From: Candidatus Bathyarchaeota archaeon
GTDB lineage: Archaea; Thermoproteota; Bathyarchaeia; 40CM-2-53-6
Assembly: GCA_005888695.1 (NCBI GenBank)
Contig: VBBH01000015.1
Coordinates: forward strand, 1-7,308
DNA length: 7,308 nucleotides
Direction: 5' to 3'
Under the pieces are notes generated by a model. It saw only the letters and a list, made by a program, of their open reading frames with translations. It did not search any database and was not told the DNA's origin. Within the stretch, counting starts at the first letter, position 1. Each line of letters begins with the position of its first letter. Shown here piece by piece: positions 1 to 4,917 of the stretch. Position numbers and translations under genes: made by a program.

Positions 1-1
1 A

Positions 2-79
2 GAACAACTTAGCAATGTCAGCAGTGGACTCAGAACTGCTCTGATTGGGTTTGGAAGTCCTAGAGCCAAACAGTTGTGA
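2..79 (+). CDS. Possible 3' end of a rightward gene, partial
   Basis: Reading frame 2 is open from the window edge to a TGA at 77-79 and would encode about 25 residues ending in RAKQL; the other two forward frames close early (TAG at 10-12 in frame 1, TGA near 42 in frame 3). An open run of 25 codons is not rare by chance, so this is weak evidence. The stop would lie inside the first palindrome of the repeat field (76-85), mirroring the leftward gene whose stop lies inside the last palindrome, which would make the field a spacer between convergent genes. No function can be proposed. Confidence 0.3.
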   Translation, partial: EQLSNVSSGLRTALIGFGSPRAKQL

Positions 80-348
80 TGTCACGTCTACCGATGGTGA
101 CGTCACGGTCACCTAAGGAGAGCATATAACTTTTACCAAGGTCTAGACCTAGATGTCACGCCCGCATCATCACGAGTGATAGCCACGTGACTCCAGTGTT
201 GCATAGTGACGTCATAGCACAACTGAGAACTATGCTCCCCGCCGTAAACCTGTGATTCCAATCCGGTGATCAGCTCAGAAATTGTGAGCCGTGATATTCG
301 TGACATCTCGTGATGCACTAGACCCAATTGTGACGTCACACATCACGG
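76..348. repeat. Cluster of GTGAC/GTGAT half-sites and GTGACGTCAC palindromes
   Basis: The perfect 10-bp palindrome GTGACGTCAC occurs at 97-106 and 330-339. One-mismatch copies lie at 76-85 (GTGATGTCAC) and 206-215 (GTGACGTCAT), and looser copies at about 150-159 and 300-309. A second arrangement, ATCAC-GA-GTGAT, lies at 169-180. Counting by eye, the half-site GTGAY appears about 11 times on the plus strand (76, 97, 177, 187, 206, 252, 266, 291, 300, 310, 330) and about 7 times in reverse, where about one in total is expected by chance. The stretch between the flanking genes shows no convincing reading frame of its own. It looks like a multi-site landing pad for a DNA-binding protein: operator array, partition-like site, termination or barrier element, or remnant satellite. 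The function is unknown. Confidence 0.75.
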
Positions 349-812
349 TCCCACCCCATTAGAGCATGGTACGCCTGCTCTAGGTCCTCCAACATCTGCT
401 TCACTGTCTTCTCAAACAGAGCTTTGTCAGAGCCAGTTGCCTTTCGAAGCTCTTCCATTTGAGAGCGTAGACGGTCCGAAGCCTCGACGAAGGGAGCCAA
501 CCCTGGAGACTCTAGGAGACCACAATAGCCCAGCAGGAGCATGGTGTGGATAGATTCGGATACGTTCGTTCTCCCCTGTTTCAGCGTTCGATTGAACGAT
601 CCATGCGTGATTCCGCCCCGATCCCTCCTCAACAACCCCATTTCATACCGATTCAAGCGTTTCTCGGCCATTTCGCTGCCCATCTGATCTAGAAGAAACG
701 TCTCAAACTGTGCTTTAGTGAGGCTGCTCCTCTCAAGCATAGTGCGAAGAACGGGGTCGGACAATAAATCTCGAATGCTCGCTCGCGCCGTCTCTTTCCA
801 CGGTGTTACCAT
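336..812 (-). CDS. Unrecognised archaeal protein, possibly DNA-binding (158 aa)
   Basis: This leftward gene starts with ATG at 812-810, preceded by a weak AGGG about 9 bases upstream, and stops with TGA at 338-336. The product is highly charged and predicted mostly helical, with no membrane segment or signal peptide. A central stretch (about residues 58-97) holds basic RRDRGG, then THGSFNRTLKQ and a hydrophobic helix HTMLLLGYCG. The GSFNRTLKQ part resembles a helix-turn-helix recognition helix and feels like a conserved archaeal hypothetical family, but I cannot name it. The C-terminus (about 105-153) looks like a charged amphipathic helix or short coiled coil that could mediate dimerisation. 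It is divergent to the zinc/nuclease-like gene, with a perfect inverted repeat (828-845) 16 bases upstream of its start that could be an autoregulatory site. Its stop lies inside a GTGACGTCAC palindrome. Confidence 0.75.
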   Translation of the reverse strand: MVTPWKETARASIRDLLSDPVLRTMLERSSLTKAQFETFLLDQMGSEMAEKRLNRYEMGLLRRDRGGITHGSFNRTLKQGRTNVSESIHTMLLLGYCGLLESPGLAPFVEASDRLRSQMEELRKATGSDKALFEKTVKQMLEDLEQAYHALMGWDRDV

Positions 813-827
813 ACGATCAGCCCTAGT

Positions 828-845
828 GGATACAGTTCCGTATCC
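828..845. promoter_or_regulatory. Inverted repeat in divergent promoter region
   Basis: GGATAC and GTATCC form perfect 6-bp arms around a 6-base spacer. The element begins 16 bases upstream of the ATG of the leftward gene (812), within the spacer between two divergent genes. The size and position suit an operator for a dimeric regulator, possibly the leftward gene's own product. The binding protein is inferred, not seen. Confidence 0.4.
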
Positions 846-897
846 GTCGCAGATTAAGGTACATCGCTACCCTAACCCCCGAACCGCCAAAGGTTTC

Positions 898-982
898 GCT
901 CTGAGAAGCTCTGAGGTTACAGCACGCTTATTCTGATTCGCAACGTTCGCAAACGGGAGGAAAGAAACTAGGCGATAGCCTA
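898..982. promoter_or_regulatory. Short direct and inverted repeats upstream of the zinc/nuclease-like gene
   Basis: Three small arrangements lie just upstream of the ATG at 984. GCTCTGAG is repeated at 898-905 and 908-915, a 10-base period. TTCGCAA is repeated at 937-943 and 946-952. TAGGC-GATA-GCCTA is a perfect inverted repeat at 969-982, ending one base before the start codon. A purine-rich GGGAGG at 955-960 is too far (23 bases) to serve as a normal ribosome binding site, so translation may be leaderless or use a start region folded by the inverted repeat. No clear TATA box was found. Regulatory function is an inference. Confidence 0.35.
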
Positions 983-983
983 C

Positions 984-2099
984 ATGGCGGGCCAACTTGC
1001 TAGCAGACCTCTAGTGGTGGATATGGTATGTGATGTCTGTCGCATAGAAGGGTTCCAAGTAGAACGCGAGTTAGACGAGGAAGACGCTAAAGGACCTGGG
1101 CATGTAAGTGTAATCGCAACCCGAACAGAGGGCGACGATAAGAAGCAGGTTGCTTTCGAGTGCTCTGAAAGCGATCAACAAATAGACACCCGCGAGATCG
1201 AAGCTTTTCGGTCCCGGCTCCGAGCCTTAAGAATCACAAATGGCGTCTACGTTTCTCCGAAGGGATTTACCGGCAGCGCCGAATTCGTAGCCCGAAAACT
1301 TGGCATCGAACTTTGGGACCTCTCCAAACTGAAAGAGAGGTTTGAGAAGATCAGCGTCAAGGAAAAGAGCCGGATCCCAAGTACCCTTCCGGTCAGCAGG
1401 GCACTACCGGAACGGATTCTATCAAGCCATCTAGAAAACGGCAGGGTTCTGAAGCCAATGGGTTGGCCGAGGCTTGAATATCGACCGTATTACTTCGCTG
1501 AGTTTTCAATACAAGGAAAGAAAAAGGCACTTTCTGGTGGAGTCCTCGTATTCGATGGCGTCGACGGCAGAGTCTGCGACGCCTCGATGTACCATGGGGA
1601 GCTGCAGGGGATACCGTCTACTGGATTTTTCGTTGAATGTCTAGAAATAGAGCCATCGACCGGATCATTACCCGAGTTACCTCAGGAGATGGAGATGAAA
1701 AACACGGTCGCAGTAGCATCAGCAGGAGTAAGCGAGGACATCATCAAGCAAAAGGTCCCCCAAGTTCTCAGAGAGGACGCTAAAGTCGACCCTGAAAGCG
1801 TCAACGTATCAGGAATCAGCATGCTACATGTTCCCATAGTTACAGTAGAACTCGGAGGAGGACAGATCGCGTACAAGAAGATCGTCCAGGCTACTACAGG
1901 CAAGGTGATCTGGGACGAGGCCGGAAAATGCAGCTTCTGTGATCATCCGAGCATCGCAGTCTGTGAGAATTGTTTGAGGACGACTTGTAATGATCACAAA
2001 CGAGTCTGCGCTACGTGTAAGCGACGCGTATGTGAAGAGTGCAGTAGAGTGAAGGGCGTTCTTAACAAGACAGTGCTTTGCAGCTCCTGCGACAAGTGA
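984..2099 (+). CDS. Degenerate restriction-endonuclease-like protein with C-terminal zinc-binding array (371 aa)
   Basis: Residues about 10-118 fit the Mrr-type restriction endonuclease fold: a hydrophobic strand QVAFEC (55-60), then a helix EIEAFRSRL (71-79), a strand NGVYVSPKGFTGSAEFVARKLG (start about 86) and IELWDLSKL (108-116), matching the usual 'G.yVs..gFt..A...a...gI.lwd' core. The active-site segment expected as (E/Q)xK reads E59-C60-S61, so the catalytic lysine is replaced, and no clear upstream aspartate is seen: probably a non-cleaving DNA-binding version. The middle (about 150-310) is unrecognised. The C-terminus carries ligands C316, C319, C327, C330, C335, H338, C342, C345, C350, C353, C366 and C369, enough for three zinc ions, resembling a B-box or RING-like cross-brace. 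ATG 984 is the first in-frame start after a TAG at 969. The stop abuts the putative origin. Confidence 0.85.
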   Translation: MAGQLASRPLVVDMVCDVCRIEGFQVERELDEEDAKGPGHVSVIATRTEGDDKKQVAFECSESDQQIDTREIEAFRSRLRALRITNGVYVSPKGFTGSAEFVARKLGIELWDLSKLKERFEKISVKEKSRIPSTLPVSRALPERILSSHLENGRVLKPMGWPRLEYRPYYFAEFSIQGKKKALSGGVLVFDGVDGRVCDASMYHGELQGIPSTGFFVECLEIEPSTGSLPELPQEMEMKNTVAVASAGVSEDIIKQKVPQVLREDAKVDPESVNVSGISMLHVPIVTVELGGGQIAYKKIVQATTGKVIWDEAGKCSFCDHPSIAVCENCLRTTCNDHKRVCATCKRRVCEECSRVKGVLNKTVLCSSCDK

Positions 2100-2114
2100 A
2101 CCCACACCCCAGCC

Positions 2115-2126
2115 TTCCACTGGAAA
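2115..2126. repeat. ORB-type dyad 1
   Basis: TTCCACTGGAAA, with an 11-bp dyad centred on 2120. Read on the minus strand it continues into GGCTGGGGTGTGGG (2114-2101), the G-string expected of a full-length origin recognition box, which points the box leftward, away from the AT-rich core. It starts 15 bases after the stop codon of the upstream gene. Confidence 0.75.
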
Positions 2127-2160
2127 CCATAAGAATCCTTCACAGCCGTCGAAATCTACT

Positions 2161-2202
2161 ACAATCCACAGTACACTTTCAATAGTCGAAGTGTACAATC
2201 CA
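2161..2202. repeat. Inverted repeat flanked by direct repeats inside the origin region
   Basis: GTACACTT (2171-2178) and AAGTGTAC (2189-2196) are perfect 8-bp arms around 10 bases. The pair is bracketed by the direct repeat ACAATCCA at 2161-2168 and 2195-2202, 34 bases apart. It could be a second protein-binding element of the origin, an operator for cdc6, or a transcript-end hairpin for the gene that stops at 2099. Confidence 0.5.
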
Positions 2203-2236
2203 TCCTAAATGAATTGAGCTCGTGATTACCATCTGG

Positions 2237-2286
2237 AGTATTCTAACCGAACAGGAATATAATCGAATATTTCTAAGAAGTATTCT
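2237..2286. other. AT-rich putative DNA unwinding element
   Basis: These 50 bases contain 14 G or C by direct count, against about half in the surrounding genes. The block begins and ends with the same octamer AGTATTCT (2237-2244 and 2279-2286), and its centre reads AATATAATCGAATATTTC. Its place between the ORB-like boxes suggests the site of first strand opening. It could also include a TATA box, for example ATATAAT at 2257-2263, but that lies far upstream of the cdc6 start. Confidence 0.6.
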
Positions 2287-2309
2287 GGAGCGGAAATGGA
2301 GGGGTGGGG
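2283..2309 (+). repeat. Degenerate ORB-like box with strong G-string
   Basis: CTGGAGCGGAAA (2285-2296) matches TTCCAGTGGAAA at 8 of 12 positions, with the right half intact, and is followed by TGGAGGGGTGGGG. The left half of the dyad is poor, so it is a weaker candidate than the two 12-mers. Orientation is rightward, opposite to that of box 1. Confidence 0.45.
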
Positions 2310-2375
2310 CCCGTTGACAACCACGATGTCCACGTTTTAGTTCGTCCACACGAATCATTTGTACGAGAACTCTTA

Positions 2376-2387
2376 TTCCACTGGAAA
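2376..2387. repeat. ORB-type dyad 2
   Basis: TTCCACTGGAAA, identical over 12 bases to the copy at 2115-2126, followed by GCGGGT (2388-2393), a short G-string to the right. It lies 46 bases before the cdc6 start, so initiator binding here could also repress cdc6 transcription. Because the dyad is nearly symmetric, its orientation rests only on the weak G-string. Confidence 0.7.
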
Positions 2388-2433
2388 GCGGGTCTGCTGA
2401 ATCCCTTCCATTAGGAGATTATGAAATATCCAC

Positions 2434-3675
2434 TTGTCACAACTAGACGTGATATTCGACCGTATCCTTTCTGGAGGAGACGTATTCAGGGATCGGAACC
2501 TATTACGTCATGATTACATGCCGCAAAACCTTCCACATAGAGAATCTCAGATCGAGAGGCTCGGATCAGTCCTCGCGCCCGCGTTAACCAAGGATAGGGT
2601 GTCCAACTTCTTCGCCTACGGCAAAACGGGAACCGGCAAAACGATCGTCGCGAAATTCGTCTTGGAAAGACTGGTACGTAAAGCGGGTCAATACAACCGG
2701 GCCCTCCAGACAGCCCACGTCAACTGTCGTCTCGCAGGCACCAATTATCGAGTCGTAGCCGACCTCTGCCGAAGACTGGGAGTCCAGGTCCCTTTCACAG
2801 GACTAGCCGTAGGCGAATTGTTGGACCGGTTGAAAGAAGCGTTGAGGAAGCAAAAGACTGCCTTCCTCGTCGTACTTGACGAGATAGACGCACTAGTCAA
2901 AAGGAGTGAAGATGACAGTCTCCTTTACGAGTTGACTAGGATAAACGAGGCGTTAAGCGAGGGATGGATCGGACTAATCGGCATCTCAAACGACCTTCAC
3001 TTCAAGGACTTCCTAGACCCCCGAGTGTTAAGTTCGCTGGGCGAGGAAGAACTAGTCTTCAAACCCTACTCTTCCGACGAACTGTACGACATTCTTCAAG
3101 AACGATCCACTCAAGCCTTCCAGCACGGGGTCTTGGATGAGGGTGCCCTACGATTATGCGCTGCTCTGGCCGCAAGAGAGCACGGCGACGCCAGACGCGC
3201 CTTGGACCTTCTTCGGGTCGCTGGTGAGATCGGGGAACGGGACCGGTCACCTCGGATACTTGAGAAGCATGTTGGAGAGGCTCAGCAAAAGGTCGAGCAT
3301 GATCGTGTCACTGAGGTTCTCTCATCATTACCTCTACATTCCCGGGTGCTCCTACTGTCCGTGTTGCATCTGGAATCAGCTAGGAAGGAGAGCTCGGTTA
3401 CGGGCGATGTTTACGAAGTATACCGGGAGCTCTGCTCCGTTGTTAGGATGGAGCCGTTAACGCAGCGCCGTGTGAGCGGTTTGCTGAACGAGCTTGACAT
3501 TATGGGCATACTCAATGCAAGGGTTGTAAGCTTCGGAAGATATGGCAGGACGAAGAAGATACGACTAGGGGTCGAACCTAGAACCATAACCGCAACCTTC
3601 AGTGTTGATGAGATTGTCGGGGGACTCTTAGAGCACGCGCCGAAATACCTCCATAGACAACGCCAGCTCAATTGA
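2434..3675 (+). CDS. cdc6: Orc1/Cdc6 replication initiator (413 aa)
   Basis: This is an AAA+ ATPase that recognises archaeal origins and helps load the MCM helicase. The N-terminus LDVIFDRILSGGDVFRDRNLL and DYMPQNLPHRE (28-37) is typical of the family. Walker A is GKTGTGKT (63-70), Walker B LVVLDEID (145-152), sensor 1 the Asn in GISNDLHF (N186), sensor 2 the Arg in HGDARRALDLLR (R254). A C-terminal winged helix covers about 290-385, with wing segment VSFGRYGRTKK. All key residues are present and 413 aa is normal. The start is TTG at 2434, the first start after an in-frame TGA at 2422; GTG 2449 would cut into the conserved N-terminus. The AGGAG at 2413-2417 is 16 bases away, so the mRNA may have a very short leader. 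It lies directly beside the putative origin and shares one base with the next gene's inferred start. Confidence 0.96.
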   Translation: MSQLDVIFDRILSGGDVFRDRNLLRHDYMPQNLPHRESQIERLGSVLAPALTKDRVSNFFAYGKTGTGKTIVAKFVLERLVRKAGQYNRALQTAHVNCRLAGTNYRVVADLCRRLGVQVPFTGLAVGELLDRLKEALRKQKTAFLVVLDEIDALVKRSEDDSLLYELTRINEALSEGWIGLIGISNDLHFKDFLDPRVLSSLGEEELVFKPYSSDELYDILQERSTQAFQHGVLDEGALRLCAALAAREHGDARRALDLLRVAGEIGERDRSPRILEKHVGEAQQKVEHDRVTEVLSSLPLHSRVLLLSVLHLESARKESSVTGDVYEVYRELCSVVRMEPLTQRRVSGLLNELDIMGILNARVVSFGRYGRTKKIRLGVEPRTITATFSVDEIVGGLLEHAPKYLHRQRQLN

Positions 3676-4249
3676 GACAATTGGCATAGACGACGGTCCG
3701 TTCAGCCTAAACAGTGAGAGGGATAGGAATGGACCGAAAGATTTTGCACCTCTTGTCGCCGTGTACCTAAGAGGATCTCATCTAATCGGCGTCGAGACGG
3801 GCCGGATAACTGTTGACGGGTTAGATGGTACGGCCGAAGCGTTACGTCTACTAAATCGCCTCCCTGCAAGACCAGTGCTTCTTTCTGGGGTCACGTTCGG
3901 CGGGTTCAACTTGATCGACCCTCGAATCGTCCAGAAACACTACAAAGTACCGGTTATTGTCGTGATCAAATCGCGGCCAAACAACACGGCCGTCAAGCGG
4001 GCCCTTGTCAGTCATTTCCCCGACTGGGCGACGCGATGGAAGATTATCCGTTCATTGGGCCCGCTCCGAGGTATCCGGACCGTACGGAGCGAGCCGCCGA
4101 TCTTCTACGAGTTCTTCGGTTGTTCATCGGTCGAGGCTAGGAGGCTCCTTTCAGTATGCTCTATGGTGTCGAGGATTCCAGAATCTCTACGGGTTGCCGG
4201 GATCGTTGCGCGCGGACTATTCTCAGACTTGGCCGAGAATAACCGGTAG
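3671..4249 (+). CDS. DUF99 family protein, EndoV-like fold, non-standard start (about 192 aa)
   Basis: DUF99 (UPF0215) proteins are archaeal and related in fold to endonuclease V (RNase H-like); their cellular role is not settled. The signatures are GIDDGPF at 3683-3703, RITVDGLDGTAEA at 3803-3841 and PVLLSGVTFGGFNLID at about 3872-3919, the last being the family hallmark. The family's N-terminal GIDDGPF, with its putative metal-binding Asp, lies upstream of the first ordinary start codon (GTG 3761). The frame is open back to a TAG at 3629-3631, but it has no ATG, GTG or TTG in that stretch. I place the start at ATT 3671, which overlaps the cdc6 TGA by one base and gives about 192 aa, normal for the family. 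ATA 3653 or a sequence error are alternatives. A GTG 3761 start would give a truncated 162-aa protein. Confidence 0.85.
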   Translation: METIGIDDGPFSLNSERDRNGPKDFAPLVAVYLRGSHLIGVETGRITVDGLDGTAEALRLLNRLPARPVLLSGVTFGGFNLIDPRIVQKHYKVPVIVVIKSRPNNTAVKRALVSHFPDWATRWKIIRSLGPLRGIRTVRSEPPIFYEFFGCSSVEARRLLSVCSMVSRIPESLRVAGIVARGLFSDLAENNR

Positions 4250-4302
4250 AGGGCCCTTCTAGTTACAGATGGCTTTAGTCGTCGAGCCGATCGTCCAATG
4301 GA

Positions 4303-4554
4303 GTGTCGTCCGAACTCTCAATGGACGAGGCTAAAGCGACTGTTGTGAAGAAGAGCAAAGCTGTCAGGGAACACGAGCTGAACGAGTACTTCCGCCGAAG
4401 ATGCTGCAATTACGAGCAGTTCCTCTGTGACCGTGTCTGGGAATGCGCCGAGTGCGCCAGACAATCGATCAAGATAGAACCGATTATGGAATTGAGACCG
4501 TCTGTGGCCGAGAGCCCGAAAGAGGAGGTGAAGAGAACAAGATGGAAGTCATGA
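4303..4554 (+). CDS. Small cysteine-rich protein, unrecognised (83 aa, or 77 aa from ATG 4321)
   Basis: This frame opens after a TAG at 4276 and can start at GTG 4303 or ATG 4321. No good ribosome binding site precedes either, and the first six codons before the ATG are not characteristic, so the 77-aa form is as likely. The ATG form has a basic N-terminal helix (KKSKAVREHELNEYFRRR) and then C28, C29, C36, C42 and C45, with C42-A-E-C45 forming a CxxC, enough for one zinc site or a small iron-sulfur centre. The C-terminal third is charged and probably disordered. It starts 53 bases after DUF99 and its stop overlaps the next gene, so it looks like part of the cdc6-DUF99 transcription unit. I do not recognise the family. 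Confidence 0.6.
   Translation: MSSELSMDEAKATVVKKSKAVREHELNEYFRRRCCNYEQFLCDRVWECAECARQSIKIEPIMELRPSVAESPKEEVKRTRWKS
4524..4530 (+). promoter_or_regulatory. Ribosome binding site for the small helical gene
   Basis: GGAGGTG lies inside the upstream gene, 11 bases before ATG 4542 and 20 before ATG 4551. It is the clearest Shine-Dalgarno sequence in the window and favours 4542 over both the upstream ATG at 4443 and the downstream ATG at 4551, although 4551 would form an ATGA overlap with the previous stop. Confidence 0.6.
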
Positions 4555-4772
4555 GAGAGGAAGAGGTCGTACGATTAGAAGAAGCAATAGTGAGAAAGCT
4601 AGAGGATAGGCTTCATGCACAACTACACCAATCCGCAGTCGATGCTGCAAAGACAGTAATGCACCAGGTTAGGTTGGATTTGATGCGTCACATAAGTCGT
4701 CATGAGAAGCTGTTAACAGATCTTCAGAGGGCAACGGCGGCGCTAGACCAGATACCCGAACACGTCAGATGA
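4542..4772 (+). CDS. Small helical, coiled-coil-like protein, unrecognised (76 aa)
   Basis: The start ATG 4542 is chosen because GGAGGTG sits 11 bases upstream; the frame also extends to an ATG at 4443, but that stretch overlaps the previous gene deeply and its residues look like an out-of-frame reading of it. The protein is almost all helix-forming, with regular hydrophobic spacing (VVRLEEAIVRKLEDRL, then LMRHISRHEKLLTDL) and no cysteine, glycine or membrane segment, which suggests a two-helix hairpin or coiled-coil dimer. It overlaps the cysteine-rich gene by 13 bases, so the two are probably translationally coupled and may bind each other. The function is unknown; a small adaptor or DNA-associated protein is one guess. 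Confidence 0.65.
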   Translation: MEVMREEEVVRLEEAIVRKLEDRLHAQLHQSAVDAAKTVMHQVRLDLMRHISRHEKLLTDLQRATAALDQIPEHVR

Positions 4773-4773
4773 G

Positions 4774-4917
4774 CAGGGAATCCAGCCCTGTATAGATACG
4801 GTCGAACCCCGTTATCCCTAGTACGGAACGGGTTCGGGTGTCCGACGGAAGAGACTGTTCCGAGAAATAGATAGAGTAGTTACGGCCGTCTCTTGCTCAA
4901 ATACCGAGCATTTCTCG
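4774..4917 (+). other. Structured spacer with hairpins and a possible pseudoknot
   Basis: The 199-base gap before mre11 holds several pairings. CAGGG (4774-4778) pairs with CCCTG (4786-4790) two bases after the upstream stop. CGAACCCCGTT (4803-4813) pairs with AACGGGTTCG (4827-4836), ten base pairs with one bulged C and a 13-base loop. AAGAGAC (4849-4855) pairs perfectly with GTCTCTT (4888-4894), and CGAGAAA (4861-4867) with TTTCTCG (4911-4917); these last two cross, as in a pseudoknot. The GGTTCG resembles a tRNA T-loop, but no T stem closes on either strand and no cloverleaf forms. It may be an unannotated small RNA, a processed leader, or a terminator region. Confidence 0.45.

Larger units (their letters stand above)
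2101..2393. other. oriC: Putative replication origin (ORB-type repeats plus AT-rich unwinding region)
   Basis: This 334-base gap directly upstream of orc1/cdc6 has no plausible gene. Two copies of the 12-mer TTCCACTGGAAA lie at 2115-2126 and 2376-2387; their core TTCCA-N-TGGAA is the dyad of archaeal origin recognition boxes, to which Orc1/Cdc6 binds. Beside the first, the minus strand reads GGGGTGTGGG (2110-2101), as in the G-string of full ORBs; beside the second is GCGGGT (2388-2393). A degenerate third box at 2283-2309 ends in GGAGGGGTGGGG. A weaker CCATCTGGA sits at 2229-2237. Between them, 2237-2286 is 14 of 50 GC (28%) and is flanked by AGTATTCT direct repeats 42 bases apart, suiting a DNA unwinding element. 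Boxes on both sides of an AT-rich core next to cdc6 is the usual archaeal origin plan. Activity is inferred. Confidence 0.75.

Noticed and set aside
133..339. Leftward 68-codon open frame across the repeat field
   Set aside because: Its residues are mostly a translation of the GTGAC/GTGAT repeats, it resembles no protein I know, and it overlaps the last bases of the gene at 336-812 within a palindrome.
76..348. CRISPR array or ORB-type origin in the left repeat field
   Set aside because: There is no repeat unit of 24-37 bases with regular spacers, and the GTGACGTCAC core does not match the TTCCANTGGAA dyad of archaeal origin boxes.
718..936. Rightward 72-codon open frame opposite the start of the leftward gene
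   Set aside because: About half of it is the antisense of a more convincing gene, and its product has no recognisable pattern.
1824..2198. Leftward 124-codon open frame opposite the zinc-ligand region
   Set aside because: It lies antisense to the Cys-rich C-terminus of the rightward gene and runs into the origin repeats; its Ser/Thr-rich residues fit a shadow frame.
3137..3460. Rightward 107-codon frame inside cdc6
   Set aside because: It is fully inside a well-conserved Orc1/Cdc6 gene in another frame and shows no domain pattern.
4443..4541. Longer N-terminus (109 aa) for the small helical gene from ATG 4443
   Set aside because: This stretch overlaps the cysteine-rich gene in another frame, and GGAGGTG at 4524-4530 points to ATG 4542.
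4800..4870. tRNA gene suggested by GGTTCG on both strands
   Set aside because: No 5-bp T stem closes around the loop on either strand, and no anticodon arm or acceptor stem could be drawn.
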